Source: an uncultured Lachnospiraceae bacterium
GTDB taxonomy: Bacteria; Bacillota; Clostridia; Lachnospirales; Lachnospiraceae
DNA length: 61,739 bases
Assembly: GCA_910578825.1 (NCBI GenBank)
Contig: CAJTSB010000010.1
Span: 1 to 61,739 of the forward strand
Direction of reading: 5' to 3'
Made by a program: the position numbers and the translations under genes. Below the pieces are notes generated by a model. It worked only from the letters and a program-made list of their open reading frames with translations, was not told the origin of the DNA and did no database searches. Shown here one piece after another: positions 53,445 through 61,138 of the stretch (position 1 is the stretch's first letter; each line of letters starts with the position of its first letter).

Positions 53445-54113
53445 TTAATCGGTATCGGCATGCTGCGCATTTGCCTTCCTCCTCTTTTTTGAAAACACGC
53501 AGCCGCAATAGTCCTGGCGGTACATGCCATATTCCTTTGAAAGTTCCACGGAACGCTTATAACCTTCCCTCTTCTTGAAATCAGAACAGAGATAGGAAAC
53601 GCCATACTCCTCAGCCAGTTTTTCTCCAATTTCATTTAGTTTCTGTGCATTTTTCAATGGGCTGATTGACAGTGTAGTCGTAAAATAATCCATTTTTCGC
53701 TGTCTTGCATATTCCGCAGACTCCCGCAACCGCATCTCATAACACAAAAAACAACGCTCGCCGCCCTCTGGCACGTCTTCCAGCCCCTTTACAAGCTCGT
53801 AAAACCTGTCCTGGTCAAAACTGCCCTCCACAAAATCAATCGCATGAAAGACCGGAACTGTTTTCTCCATGGCATGTTCCGAAAACCTCTTGATAAAATT
53901 TTTCTGTTCCTCCACACGTTTCCAATATTCCTCGGGCGGATAAATATTGGGATTATAGTAGCGCACGGTTATTCGAAAATACCTCGACAGGTATTCCAGT
54001 ACATAGCTGCTGCAAGGCGCGCAGCAACTGTGTAACAGCAGCGTCGGTACAGAATGTTCCGCCTGCAGCTGCTGTATCACCTGTTCCATCTCTTTTTGAT
54101 AATTGCGTTTCAT
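53445..54113 (-). CDS. queH: Epoxyqueuosine reductase QueH
   Basis: QueH carries out the last step of queuosine synthesis in tRNA and replaces QueG in many anaerobes. The 222-residue protein has the cluster-binding pattern LLHSCCAPCSSYVLEYLS near 25, ERCFLCYEMRL near 118 and YRQDYCGCVFS near 200. These are the conserved Cys pairs of the former DUF208 family. It is the middle gene of an operon with an iron-type alcohol dehydrogenase upstream (12 bases) and argH downstream (14 bases). Confidence 0.93.
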   Translation of the reverse strand: MKRNYQKEMEQVIQQLQAEHSVPTLLLHSCCAPCSSYVLEYLSRYFRITVRYYNPNIYPPEEYWKRVEEQKNFIKRFSEHAMEKTVPVFHAIDFVEGSFDQDRFYELVKGLEDVPEGGERCFLCYEMRLRESAEYARQRKMDYFTTTLSISPLKNAQKLNEIGEKLAEEYGVSYLCSDFKKREGYKRSVELSKEYGMYRQDYCGCVFSKKRRKANAQHADTD

Positions 54114-54125
54114 GGTACTTCCCCT

Positions 54126-55226
54126 TTACCTGCGAAACCGATTCAACGTTTCTTTGTCCATCTCAAAGGGATAATTCTTCAGTTTCGCCTGATTTCCCAT
54201 AATCGTATCCACGTTTTTTTGCCACAGCTCTTCCGAAATTTCTACCTTTCCAAGCAGTTCATCCAGATAGGACGTAAAACGCTCCACGCTCTCAAATCCC
54301 ATCCGCGTAAGCGCTGCCTGTACCTCCTCCTTCGCCTGATAATGTTCCAAAAATCCCGGCAAAAAGATTCCAACCGCTTTGCCATGGGGCACTCCCATTT
54401 CATAGGTCACCGCATAGCTGAGTCCGTGCGGCAAGGAAGTTCCTGTGTGGGTAATCGCCATCCCCGCAGTTGCCGCTATCTGCATCAAATCATCAAATAC
54501 CGCGTCCGTCAAGGTCTCTTTCGGCTCCTTTCCAAGGCGTTTACATTTAAGCAGTTCTTCCTTTATCTCGCCAAACAAACTAAGTCCCTTTTCCGAATAC
54601 ATCCGGTTATAGGAGTTTGCATTCGTATTCAGATAACTCTCCAAAAGATGCGCCAGCGCGTCCACCGTCGTATCAATCAGAGTGTTAAGATGCTCTGTCT
54701 TCAGATACTTACTGTCAATCAAAGCAAGCTTGGGATAAATCCGGTAACTGATACTCTGTTTCGTCCTGCGGGCATGAATTGTCAAAATTGCGTAAGGCGT
54801 CACCTCAGAACCCGTTCCCGCAGTTGTCGGAACTTCCACAACCGGAAGTGCCGAAAGCTCTCGTTTCTCATATAAGATGCCCTCATCCTCCTTCGGATTG
54901 GCAATCATTAAGGCAATCGCCTTTGCCGCATCCATCGGGGATCCCCCGCCAATTCCCACGACAAAGTCCACGCCTTCCTGAATCCCCAGTTGCCGCGCCT
55001 GCATGACCGTTTCGATCGAAGGATTTTCCTCTATCGCATCAAAGATGACATAAGCGCATCCTTCTTCCTGCAGGGCATGTTCCACATCCTCCAGGGAACC
55101 ATTGATACGAGAAGAATGTTTCCCGGTCACGAGCATCGCTTTTTGGCCCAGGGATACAAGTTCCTTTCTATGATTCTTCACACAGTTTCTTTCACTGTAT
55201 ACATTTGTCGGCATATAAATCTGCAT
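54126..55226 (-). CDS. Iron-containing alcohol dehydrogenase family protein
   Basis: A 366-residue NAD(P)-dependent oxidoreductase. The nucleotide loop is VVGIGGGSPMDAAKAIAL near 90 and the TTAGTGSEVTPYA segment follows. The metal ligands are Asp and His in DTTVDALAHLLESYLN and the two His in HTGTSLPHGLSY and GVPHGKAVGIFLPG. The substrate is not predictable; butanol or propanediol dehydrogenases are possible. First gene of an operon with queH and argH. Confidence 0.92.
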   Translation of the reverse strand: MQIYMPTNVYSERNCVKNHRKELVSLGQKAMLVTGKHSSRINGSLEDVEHALQEEGCAYVIFDAIEENPSIETVMQARQLGIQEGVDFVVGIGGGSPMDAAKAIALMIANPKEDEGILYEKRELSALPVVEVPTTAGTGSEVTPYAILTIHARRTKQSISYRIYPKLALIDSKYLKTEHLNTLIDTTVDALAHLLESYLNTNANSYNRMYSEKGLSLFGEIKEELLKCKRLGKEPKETLTDAVFDDLMQIAATAGMAITHTGTSLPHGLSYAVTYEMGVPHGKAVGIFLPGFLEHYQAKEEVQAALTRMGFESVERFTSYLDELLGKVEISEELWQKNVDTIMGNQAKLKNYPFEMDKETLNRFRR

Positions 55227-55291
55227 ATGATCTCCTCCATCCTGCTTAGTTGTCTAATATAGTATAGCAAACTTTTCCCGGTTTTGCACAA

Positions 55292-56275
55292 CTACTTTTC
55301 AAAATGCTGGTAATCCTTGACCGAGTTCCAGCTCCCGCCCCATGTAAATCCATGTTCTGTAAACAACTGGTAACACAGGTCATTCTCATCAATCTTATAT
55401 GCAAACGCTCCGCTGCGGTCTGCATATTCCGCCGCATTATCAGGACGAATCACCGTCTCCCCGTTGCTTTTGTGTTTCACATAGGGATTATACTTTGGAT
55501 TGACGTCAATGGCAAGCCCCAGACTGTGGCGCGACATACGGCTGCTGCCCGAGATTTCCCGATAGTTAAATGCCGATGTATTATTATCTTCCATTGAAAG
55601 CTCATCATCTGCCCCATACGCATCCACCAGCACCATTTTTTCAATCACGTATGCATTTTCATACAATTGCCGCATAATTTCCAGTACCTCATCCGCGATG
55701 GACTGATGGACAAGCAGCTCCCCAATATGCGTCTGCCCGTCAATCCCCACGTGCAGGACACGCAGATAGCGCAACTCATCCATGGAGATATTGTCGTTTT
55801 CCTGATAGGAAACCCCCAGAATCCGCTCCCGTACTTCAGTACCTGGCTCCTCACTGTAAAACAGCAAATCCGTGCGTTTTCCCTCTATCTGTGAAATATC
55901 CACCATGGTTCCCGCATCCATTTTCTGGATTTGTTCTATTGCTAATATTTTCTTATCATTGGCAATAGTCTCCTTACCCTCCTCTTTCTCTTCTTCCTCA
56001 GTGGAAACTTCAGGAATTCCCTTGCTATTAGCAATACTTTCTTTTCTATCTCCGTTGGAAAACATTTTTATACAAATTTTAGATGTTACTTCTCCTATTT
56101 GTTTTAATCCCGAAAAGGGCGTTTCTTTGTTCAGAGTTTCCTGCAAATCCATTCGCTCTCCACCGCAGGAAACAGTCATGACTGTCAATAACAAGAATAT
56201 CATACACAAAAATCCTCGTCTTTTCTGTTTCCGTATCAATAATTTCCGGCAAATGTCGTGTTTTAAGTATTTCAT
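55292..56275 (-). CDS. M15-family D,D-peptidase lipoprotein
   Basis: A 327-residue exported enzyme. A basic start and hydrophobic segment end in a Cys (FLLLTVMTVSCGGE), giving a likely lipoprotein. A low-complexity linker follows to about 110. The C-terminal M15 peptidase domain has the zinc pattern SRHSLGLAIDVNP (H and D) and WGGSWNSVKDYQHFE (final H), and a further DRSGAF segment. It likely trims peptidoglycan cross-links. GGGAGGAG precedes the ATG. It faces the ABC transporter genes across a 291-base gap. Confidence 0.88.
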   Translation of the reverse strand: MKYLKHDICRKLLIRKQKRRGFLCMIFLLLTVMTVSCGGERMDLQETLNKETPFSGLKQIGEVTSKICIKMFSNGDRKESIANSKGIPEVSTEEEEKEEGKETIANDKKILAIEQIQKMDAGTMVDISQIEGKRTDLLFYSEEPGTEVRERILGVSYQENDNISMDELRYLRVLHVGIDGQTHIGELLVHQSIADEVLEIMRQLYENAYVIEKMVLVDAYGADDELSMEDNNTSAFNYREISGSSRMSRHSLGLAIDVNPKYNPYVKHKSNGETVIRPDNAAEYADRSGAFAYKIDENDLCYQLFTEHGFTWGGSWNSVKDYQHFEK

Positions 56276-56327
56276 GACTTTTCACTCCTCCCATAGGTTT
56301 GTAGCCTTATGTCATATCATAACAAAA

Positions 56328-56371
56328 GTGAGGGGCGGCTACAACAAAAAGTTATAGATCCGCACCCTCAC
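56328..56371. repeat. Inverted repeat between the M15 peptidase and the ABC operon
   Basis: GTGAGGG (56328-56334) and CCCTCAC (56365-56371), extended inward by CGG and CCG, form an inverted repeat around about 20 bases. It lies 53 bases upstream of the M15 start and on the other side upstream of the ABC leader, so it could be a shared operator. Confidence 0.4.
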
Positions 56372-56466
56372 GATATGCTGCAACATATTGATATTACACT
56401 TAAAACATAACATTAATTATAACGGTAACACCAACCCCAAACAAAAATGTCTACCTATTTACAATA

Positions 56467-56550
56467 AAGCGACGTCTGAGTATCTCATATGCAAACGCTT
56501 TGCTGTCGCTTGCACCTTCTTCCATTTCCCTCATACAATAACATAAGCGA
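56467..56550 (+). promoter_or_regulatory. Riboswitch-like leader with mutually exclusive pairings
   Basis: State one is a compact three-way junction: stem AAGCGAC/GTCGCTT (56467-56473 with 56505-56511), arm TGAG-TAT-CTCA (56477-56487) and arm GCAAA-CGC-TTTGC (56491-56503). In state two the same TCGCTT (56506-56511) can pair with AAGCGA at 56545-56550, four bases before the AAGGAG of the first ABC gene. Switching would change ribosome access. A weak -10 (TATAAC, 56418-56423) could place the start near 56430. It does not match the TPP consensus (no CTGAGA/ACCTGA pair). Confidence 0.5.
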
Positions 56551-56566
56551 TAATAAGGAGAAACCT

Positions 56567-57334
56567 ATGGAAAAATTAATGGAAATCAGGCACGTGGGTT
56601 ATTCCTATCATACGATGCAGGGAGAAACCCCCGCGCTCCATAATATAAATTTTACGGTTCATAAGGGCGATTTTCTAGCGATTGTCGGTCCGAGCGGATG
56701 CGGCAAATCCACCCTCCTTTCCCTTCTCGCAGGTCTGATAGAACCGGAACACGGTTCTATTTTGCTGTATGGACAGAAATTATTCCGCAAAACCGGGGGA
56801 ACGATTGGCTATATGCTGCAGCACGATCACCTGTTAGAATGGCGCACGATTGAAAAAAACGTGCTTTTGGGACTGGAAATCCAGAACAAGCTCACCCCGG
56901 CTACAAAAGAGCGGGTATTTGACATGTTAAAAACCTATGGCCTATATAAATTCAAAAATGCCCGGCCATCCCAGCTCTCCGGCGGTATGCGGCAACGCGC
57001 GGCATTAATTCGTACGCTTGCGCTGGAACCGGAAATCCTGCTATTGGATGAACCGTTTTCTGCCCTGGACTATCAGACAAGGCTTACCGTTGGCGACGAC
57101 ATCGGTTCCATCATCAAAAAAGAGCAGAAAACAGCCATTCTGGTTACCCATGATTTATCTGAGGCTGTAAGCCTGGGAAACCAGGTACTGGTACTAAGCA
57201 AACGTCCCGCGACCATCAAAAGTGTGATTGACATTTCATTTCCGGAAAATATCAGTCCGCTCGAACGCAGGAACCTGCCGGAATTTAAAGATTATTTTAA
57301 TAAAATATGGAAGGAGCTGAATGACAATGAGTGA
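56567..57334 (+). CDS. ABC transporter ATPase, NitT/TauT type
   Basis: The start at 56567 (MEKLMEIRHVGYSYHTMQGE) has AAGGAG at six bases; the longer frame from 56489 lies in the structured leader. The 255-residue ATPase has Walker A GPSGCGKST near 43, the Q-loop at GYMLQHDHLLEWRT, signature LSGGMRQRAALIRTL, Walker B EILLLDEPFSALD and H-loop VTHDLSEA. This matches the family that imports nitrate, taurine, sulfonates, bicarbonate or thiamine precursors (SsuB, TauB, ThiZ). Its stop overlaps the permease start by 14 bases. Confidence 0.92.
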   Translation: MEKLMEIRHVGYSYHTMQGETPALHNINFTVHKGDFLAIVGPSGCGKSTLLSLLAGLIEPEHGSILLYGQKLFRKTGGTIGYMLQHDHLLEWRTIEKNVLLGLEIQNKLTPATKERVFDMLKTYGLYKFKNARPSQLSGGMRQRAALIRTLALEPEILLLDEPFSALDYQTRLTVGDDIGSIIKKEQKTAILVTHDLSEAVSLGNQVLVLSKRPATIKSVIDISFPENISPLERRNLPEFKDYFNKIWKELNDNE

Positions 57335-58127
57335 AATTTCCCTTGCCCAGCAGAAATTTTTGCTGGCTCAGAAAAAACACCGGCGCACGGTCGCTGCAAG
57401 CAGGCTGTGCATTTTTGTGCTCTTCCTGGGAATCTGGGAAGGAGCGGCACGGCTGAATCTAATCGATTCTTTCTTTTTCAGCAGCCCCTCAGGAGTGGCC
57501 TTGTGTGCCCGTGATATGCTTTTAGATCATACGCTCTTTATCCATACGGGCGTTACTCTGTTCGAGACTATAAGCAGCTTTGTACTGACAACTGTCCTCG
57601 CGCTCCTGACAACGATTATCCTGTGGCTTAACAGGAAGATTTCTGAGACGTTGGAGCCTTACCTGGTCATCTTAAACAGCCTGCCGAAATCGGCGCTTGC
57701 GCCCCTTTTGATTGTGTGGCTGGGAGCAAATTACAATACCATCATCATTACCGGTATTTCCGTAGCGGTCTTCGGCTCTGTTTTAAGTCTGTACACCAGT
57801 TTTCAGTCCGTAGACCCAGAGAAAATCAAACTGATTAAGACACTGGGCGGGAAGAAATATCATATTCTCACCAAGGTAGTGCTCCCCGCCAATATTCCCG
57901 CTCTGTTCGCTGTCATGAAAGTAAACATTGGGCTCTGTCTGGTAGGTGTTATCATTGGAGAATTTATTTCTTCCCGGCAGGGGCTTGGCTACCTGATTAT
58001 CTATGGCAGTCAGGTTTTCAAATTGAACTTTGTCATTATGTCCATCGTGATTCTCTGCCTGCTCGCATGGGGGCTTTACAGCTTACTGAGCTACTTTGAA
58101 AAACGATATCTGAAACGTATGTCCTAA
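57321..58127 (+). CDS. ABC transporter permease, NitT/TauT type
   Basis: A 268-residue membrane protein with about six helices and the EAA-type loop region (LIKTLGGKKYHILTKVVLPA near 173-192), plus GVIIGEFISSRQGLGYLI. This is the SsuC/TauC/ThiX group. An AAGGAG site lies inside the end of the ATPase gene, and the reading frames overlap by 14 bases. No periplasmic-type binding protein (NMT1/SsuA-like) is encoded next to it on either side, so it must be encoded elsewhere or be shared. Confidence 0.9.
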   Translation: MTMSEISLAQQKFLLAQKKHRRTVAASRLCIFVLFLGIWEGAARLNLIDSFFFSSPSGVALCARDMLLDHTLFIHTGVTLFETISSFVLTTVLALLTTIILWLNRKISETLEPYLVILNSLPKSALAPLLIVWLGANYNTIIITGISVAVFGSVLSLYTSFQSVDPEKIKLIKTLGGKKYHILTKVVLPANIPALFAVMKVNIGLCLVGVIIGEFISSRQGLGYLIIYGSQVFKLNFVIMSIVILCLLAWGLYSLLSYFEKRYLKRMS

Positions 58128-58146
58128 AACCTGTCATGCAAACGCA

Positions 58147-58185
58147 AGGAAATCCCGGAGCCCTAAAATGACCCCGGGATTTCCT
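58147..58185. terminator. 12-bp stem-loop between converging operons
   Basis: AGGAAATCCCGG (58147-58158) and CCGGGATTTCCT (58174-58185) are perfectly complementary around a 15-base loop. It lies between the ABC permease and the SCP2 gene, which converge. It has no long T-run on either side, but position and strength favour a shared terminator. Confidence 0.6.
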
Positions 58186-58227
58186 CATCCTGTAACTGCT
58201 CCAAAACATACGTTTCAAGTTGAGAAT

Positions 58228-58560
58228 CTACTTTTTCCTGCTGTCAATCATGCCTTTCAGTTTCAACGCCTTGTCAATATTTCCCTCCACCTTGAGTTTC
58301 CTCATAGTGACTGCAAAGATTGGATCCAGTTTCCCTTCCGCAATCTTCAGCAGATTTTCCGCAGTAGCTGTAAACGCAGCGTCTCTGTCATGGTAATCAT
58401 AAGGTTCCACATAGAGTTTGCCTTCTTTTACCTCTACATAAAAAATGCCTTCCGCCTCTCCTGTAATGTTGAACTGGTACGCCAGATGTTCCGTAATACC
58501 GGAAACATCCGCATCCATAAATTTCTCTTTTACCTTTGCAAAAAATTCTTCATATGTCAT
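58228..58560 (-). CDS. SCP2 sterol-binding-like domain protein
   Basis: A 110-residue protein made of one SCP2 domain: VSGITEHLAYQFNITGEAEG, IFYVEVKEGKLYVEPYDYHD, RDAAFTATAENLLKIAEGKL and DPIFAVTMRKLKVEGNIDKA. This fold binds hydrophobic molecules. In Firmicutes such stand-alone proteins have no known ligand. AAAGGAGG precedes the ATG. It follows the glycosyltransferase gene by 16 bases, so may assist lipid-linked chemistry. Confidence 0.87.
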   Translation of the reverse strand: MTYEEFFAKVKEKFMDADVSGITEHLAYQFNITGEAEGIFYVEVKEGKLYVEPYDYHDRDAAFTATAENLLKIAEGKLDPIFAVTMRKLKVEGNIDKALKLKGMIDSRKK

Positions 58561-58576
58561 CTTTCATTCCTCCTTT

Positions 58577-59527
58577 TTAGCCAATCTTCTTTATTTGCTC
58601 GTCACTGCATTCACCGACGATATAGTGCGGCCTCTTTTTCGTCTCCGCGTATGTCTTGCCAATATACTGCCCCATAACCCCAAGGCAGAACAGCTGTAAA
58701 CCGCCAAGAAAAATTATTACGCACATATTGGATGCCCATCCCTGTACTGCATCTCCGAACAACAGCCTGCGCACGACAATAAAAATTATCGCCAGCAGTG
58801 AGAAACCGGTGCAGAGCATTCCCATCCAGGACGCAATATTCAGTGGAACCTGGGAAAAACTGATGATACCGTCTATGGAATATTTCAAAAGTTTCCAAAA
58901 GCTCCATTTCGTCTCCCCGGCAGCCCGCTCTACATTCTCAAACGCATACCAGTAAGTCCGAAAACCAATCCACCCGAATATTCCCTTGGAAAAGCGGTTT
59001 TGCTCCCCCATCGCCACGATGACGTCTACCATTTCCCGTTTCATCAATCGGTAATCTCTGGCTCCGTCCACAATATCCGCATCGGAAATTTTATTTATCA
59101 GCTTATAAAACATGCGTGCAAAAAAGGAACGTATCGGCGGTTCTCCTTCTCTGCTCACCCTGCGCGTGGCAACACTGTCATATTCTCCTTTTTCCAGAAT
59201 CGCCACCATCTCGGGCAAAAGCGCAGGCGGATCCTGTAAGTCCGCATCCATAACCGCAACGTAATCGCCTGTCGCATTGCTAAATCCCGCATACATCGCA
59301 GCCTCTTTCCCAAAATTTCTGGAAAAGGAAAGATAACGGGCATACGCTCTTCTCTCGCAAATCTGCCGCATGGTTTCCAGTGTCTTATCCCGGGAACCAT
59401 CGTCAATATATAAAATTTCAAATGTATACTCACTCATCTGCTCCACAATTTTTGATATTTCCACATCAAATACAGGCAGACAGGTCTCCTCATTATAACA
59501 TGGCACAATCAGGGTGATTTTTTTCAT
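58577..59527 (-). CDS. Polyprenyl-phosphate glycosyltransferase, GtrB/DPM1 type
   Basis: A 316-residue GT2 enzyme starting MKKITLIVPCYNEETCLPVF. It has the nucleotide-binding IDDGSRDKT, the LSFSRNFGKEAAMYAG segment, the catalytic DADLQDPP near 90, and two C-terminal helices (about 230-252 and 265-290). This is the class that makes undecaprenyl-phosphate sugars for transfer to surface polymers or proteins. It follows by 51 bases a large membrane protein that could be the acceptor-side transferase. Confidence 0.92.
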   Translation of the reverse strand: MKKITLIVPCYNEETCLPVFDVEISKIVEQMSEYTFEILYIDDGSRDKTLETMRQICERRAYARYLSFSRNFGKEAAMYAGFSNATGDYVAVMDADLQDPPALLPEMVAILEKGEYDSVATRRVSREGEPPIRSFFARMFYKLINKISDADIVDGARDYRLMKREMVDVIVAMGEQNRFSKGIFGWIGFRTYWYAFENVERAAGETKWSFWKLLKYSIDGIISFSQVPLNIASWMGMLCTGFSLLAIIFIVVRRLLFGDAVQGWASNMCVIIFLGGLQLFCLGVMGQYIGKTYAETKKRPHYIVGECSDEQIKKIG

Positions 59528-59578
59528 CTCTAGTTTCCTTCTCTAAATTCCTTCTTCCTGCTGAATCGTTCCGGGCAA

Positions 59579-60925
59579 TTACATATACTGCGTAAAAAAG
59601 ATATAAATTGTATTTAATCTGAGTACATGCAATGCAAGTATAAAAATTGGAATTATCATTATTTTCTTATCTGATTTTCTCATATGCCAGTTCCAGAGAT
59701 ATCCGGCTGCAATCACGAGCGCAGTCTGCCAATACAGATACGTACGGGGACCGGAAACCCAAATGGAAGGTGCAAAACACATCATAAATCCCGTGCCAAA
59801 ACCAATTCCGAGAACTGCAAGCAGAAACATTCCACTATTGGTATTTTCCTTCCAAACCAGAAATATTTCCCACAATACAACAGCCATGAGGAGCACATAA
59901 AAGGCGATTGCCGCCACAGACCAGAGCGCTCCTGGCTCAAAGGTACCCTTTCCGCTTACCGGATTTTTCATATTGGCTGCTCCCGGAAAAACTATCGCAA
60001 CTATATTTAGAAGATATCTTGCCGCCAACGCTCCGGCAAGCGGAACCAGCGCCAGAAACTTCTTCCACTTTGCCATCTGTATCTTCCAGACAGCAATGCA
60101 AAGCAACGCCAGAAATATCAAAAAAATGTAATGATTCTGAAAAACACTGTAATTGCATACAGGGGTAACTCCCATATCAAGTTTATTCCAGAGAGTAAGC
60201 TCTGCGTAATCTTTAAAATATGCGGAAATTTCCAATTCCTTGCGGACGGCGTTACCCGGACAGGTCAAAATAAATATCAGATTCGCCAAAATCAAAGCGA
60301 GATAAACCCACATCCATCTGCTGATTGTCACTTTCTTCCACACCATATAAATGACAGCACAGACTGCGCTGCCCAAAGCCGCTGCTGCTGCCTGTTCATG
60401 GTTACATGCAAGAAAAATTAACACGATTCCGGCAATTCCTGCATACCACTTTATTTCCTGCCCCAGAATTATCCTCTTAAGAATAAGCAAAAACCCAACC
60501 AGAAACGCCAACGGCCACAGGTAATTATTGATTGTTGCCGTCCATCCGGCGCTGTTCATATCCATCAAAAGATAACAGGAAAAAAACAGGCATATTACAC
60601 CGGCAAACCGTGGAGAATAATCATCATTGATCAATTTAGTCACGCCATAGAGCAAAAATATCCAGATTATGACGTCCACAATTCTCCACAATATCATATG
60701 ATTGGTGAAAAAGAGAAGCCCCATCTCTATCAGGAGCCGCGAACTCCATCCCTGATAACGCTCTGTAAGGAACTCCAGATAAGATTTCTCATCCAACTGT
60801 ATGCTAAACCAGGTACTGTCCAGGTTCACTCCCATCTTCGTATGCCATATCAGAATAAGAACGCCAGCAATCAGAAATACGTAATTTCTTTTCAAAAACT
60901 GTTTGATACTTTCTGTTTTCTCCAC
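59579..60925 (-). CDS. Multi-spanning membrane protein, DUF6056-like, possible GT-C transferase
   Basis: The start is a GTG at 60925 (VEKTESIKQFLKRNYVFLIA), chosen because AAGGAG lies eight bases before it while the longer frame has none. The 448-residue protein has about eleven to twelve hydrophobic segments. A first loop of about 60 residues contains SIQLDEKSYLEFLTERYQGW, acidic and aromatic as in GT-C transferases, and a CNHEQAAA motif lies mid-protein. It matches the DUF6056 type of membrane protein. The partner glycosyltransferase gene downstream supports a role in transferring a lipid-linked sugar. No flippase gene is here. Confidence 0.8.
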   Translation of the reverse strand: MEKTESIKQFLKRNYVFLIAGVLILIWHTKMGVNLDSTWFSIQLDEKSYLEFLTERYQGWSSRLLIEMGLLFFTNHMILWRIVDVIIWIFLLYGVTKLINDDYSPRFAGVICLFFSCYLLMDMNSAGWTATINNYLWPLAFLVGFLLILKRIILGQEIKWYAGIAGIVLIFLACNHEQAAAAALGSAVCAVIYMVWKKVTISRWMWVYLALILANLIFILTCPGNAVRKELEISAYFKDYAELTLWNKLDMGVTPVCNYSVFQNHYIFLIFLALLCIAVWKIQMAKWKKFLALVPLAGALAARYLLNIVAIVFPGAANMKNPVSGKGTFEPGALWSVAAIAFYVLLMAVVLWEIFLVWKENTNSGMFLLAVLGIGFGTGFMMCFAPSIWVSGPRTYLYWQTALVIAAGYLWNWHMRKSDKKIMIIPIFILALHVLRLNTIYIFFTQYM

Positions 60926-61138
60926 CTGTATAACTCCTTCCGTTTCCTGCCGGAAACTATAAAATCTTCTTTTATTATACACGCCATATTATAATTAGGC
61001 AAACTTTTCCCAGAAATATCCCAAAAATATTTACTTTTTCTTAAAAGACAACTATTGCAAATATACGTTCCCTCTATTCTATTGTCAATTATTGTTATAT
61101 AATGTAAATATAATTAGAATGACTGAGGGGAAACTACT

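Noticed and set aside
56430..56566. TPP riboswitch upstream of the NitT/TauT transporter
   Set aside because: The conserved CTGAGA and ACCTGA-type segments and stem layout are absent, although a CTGAG string occurs.
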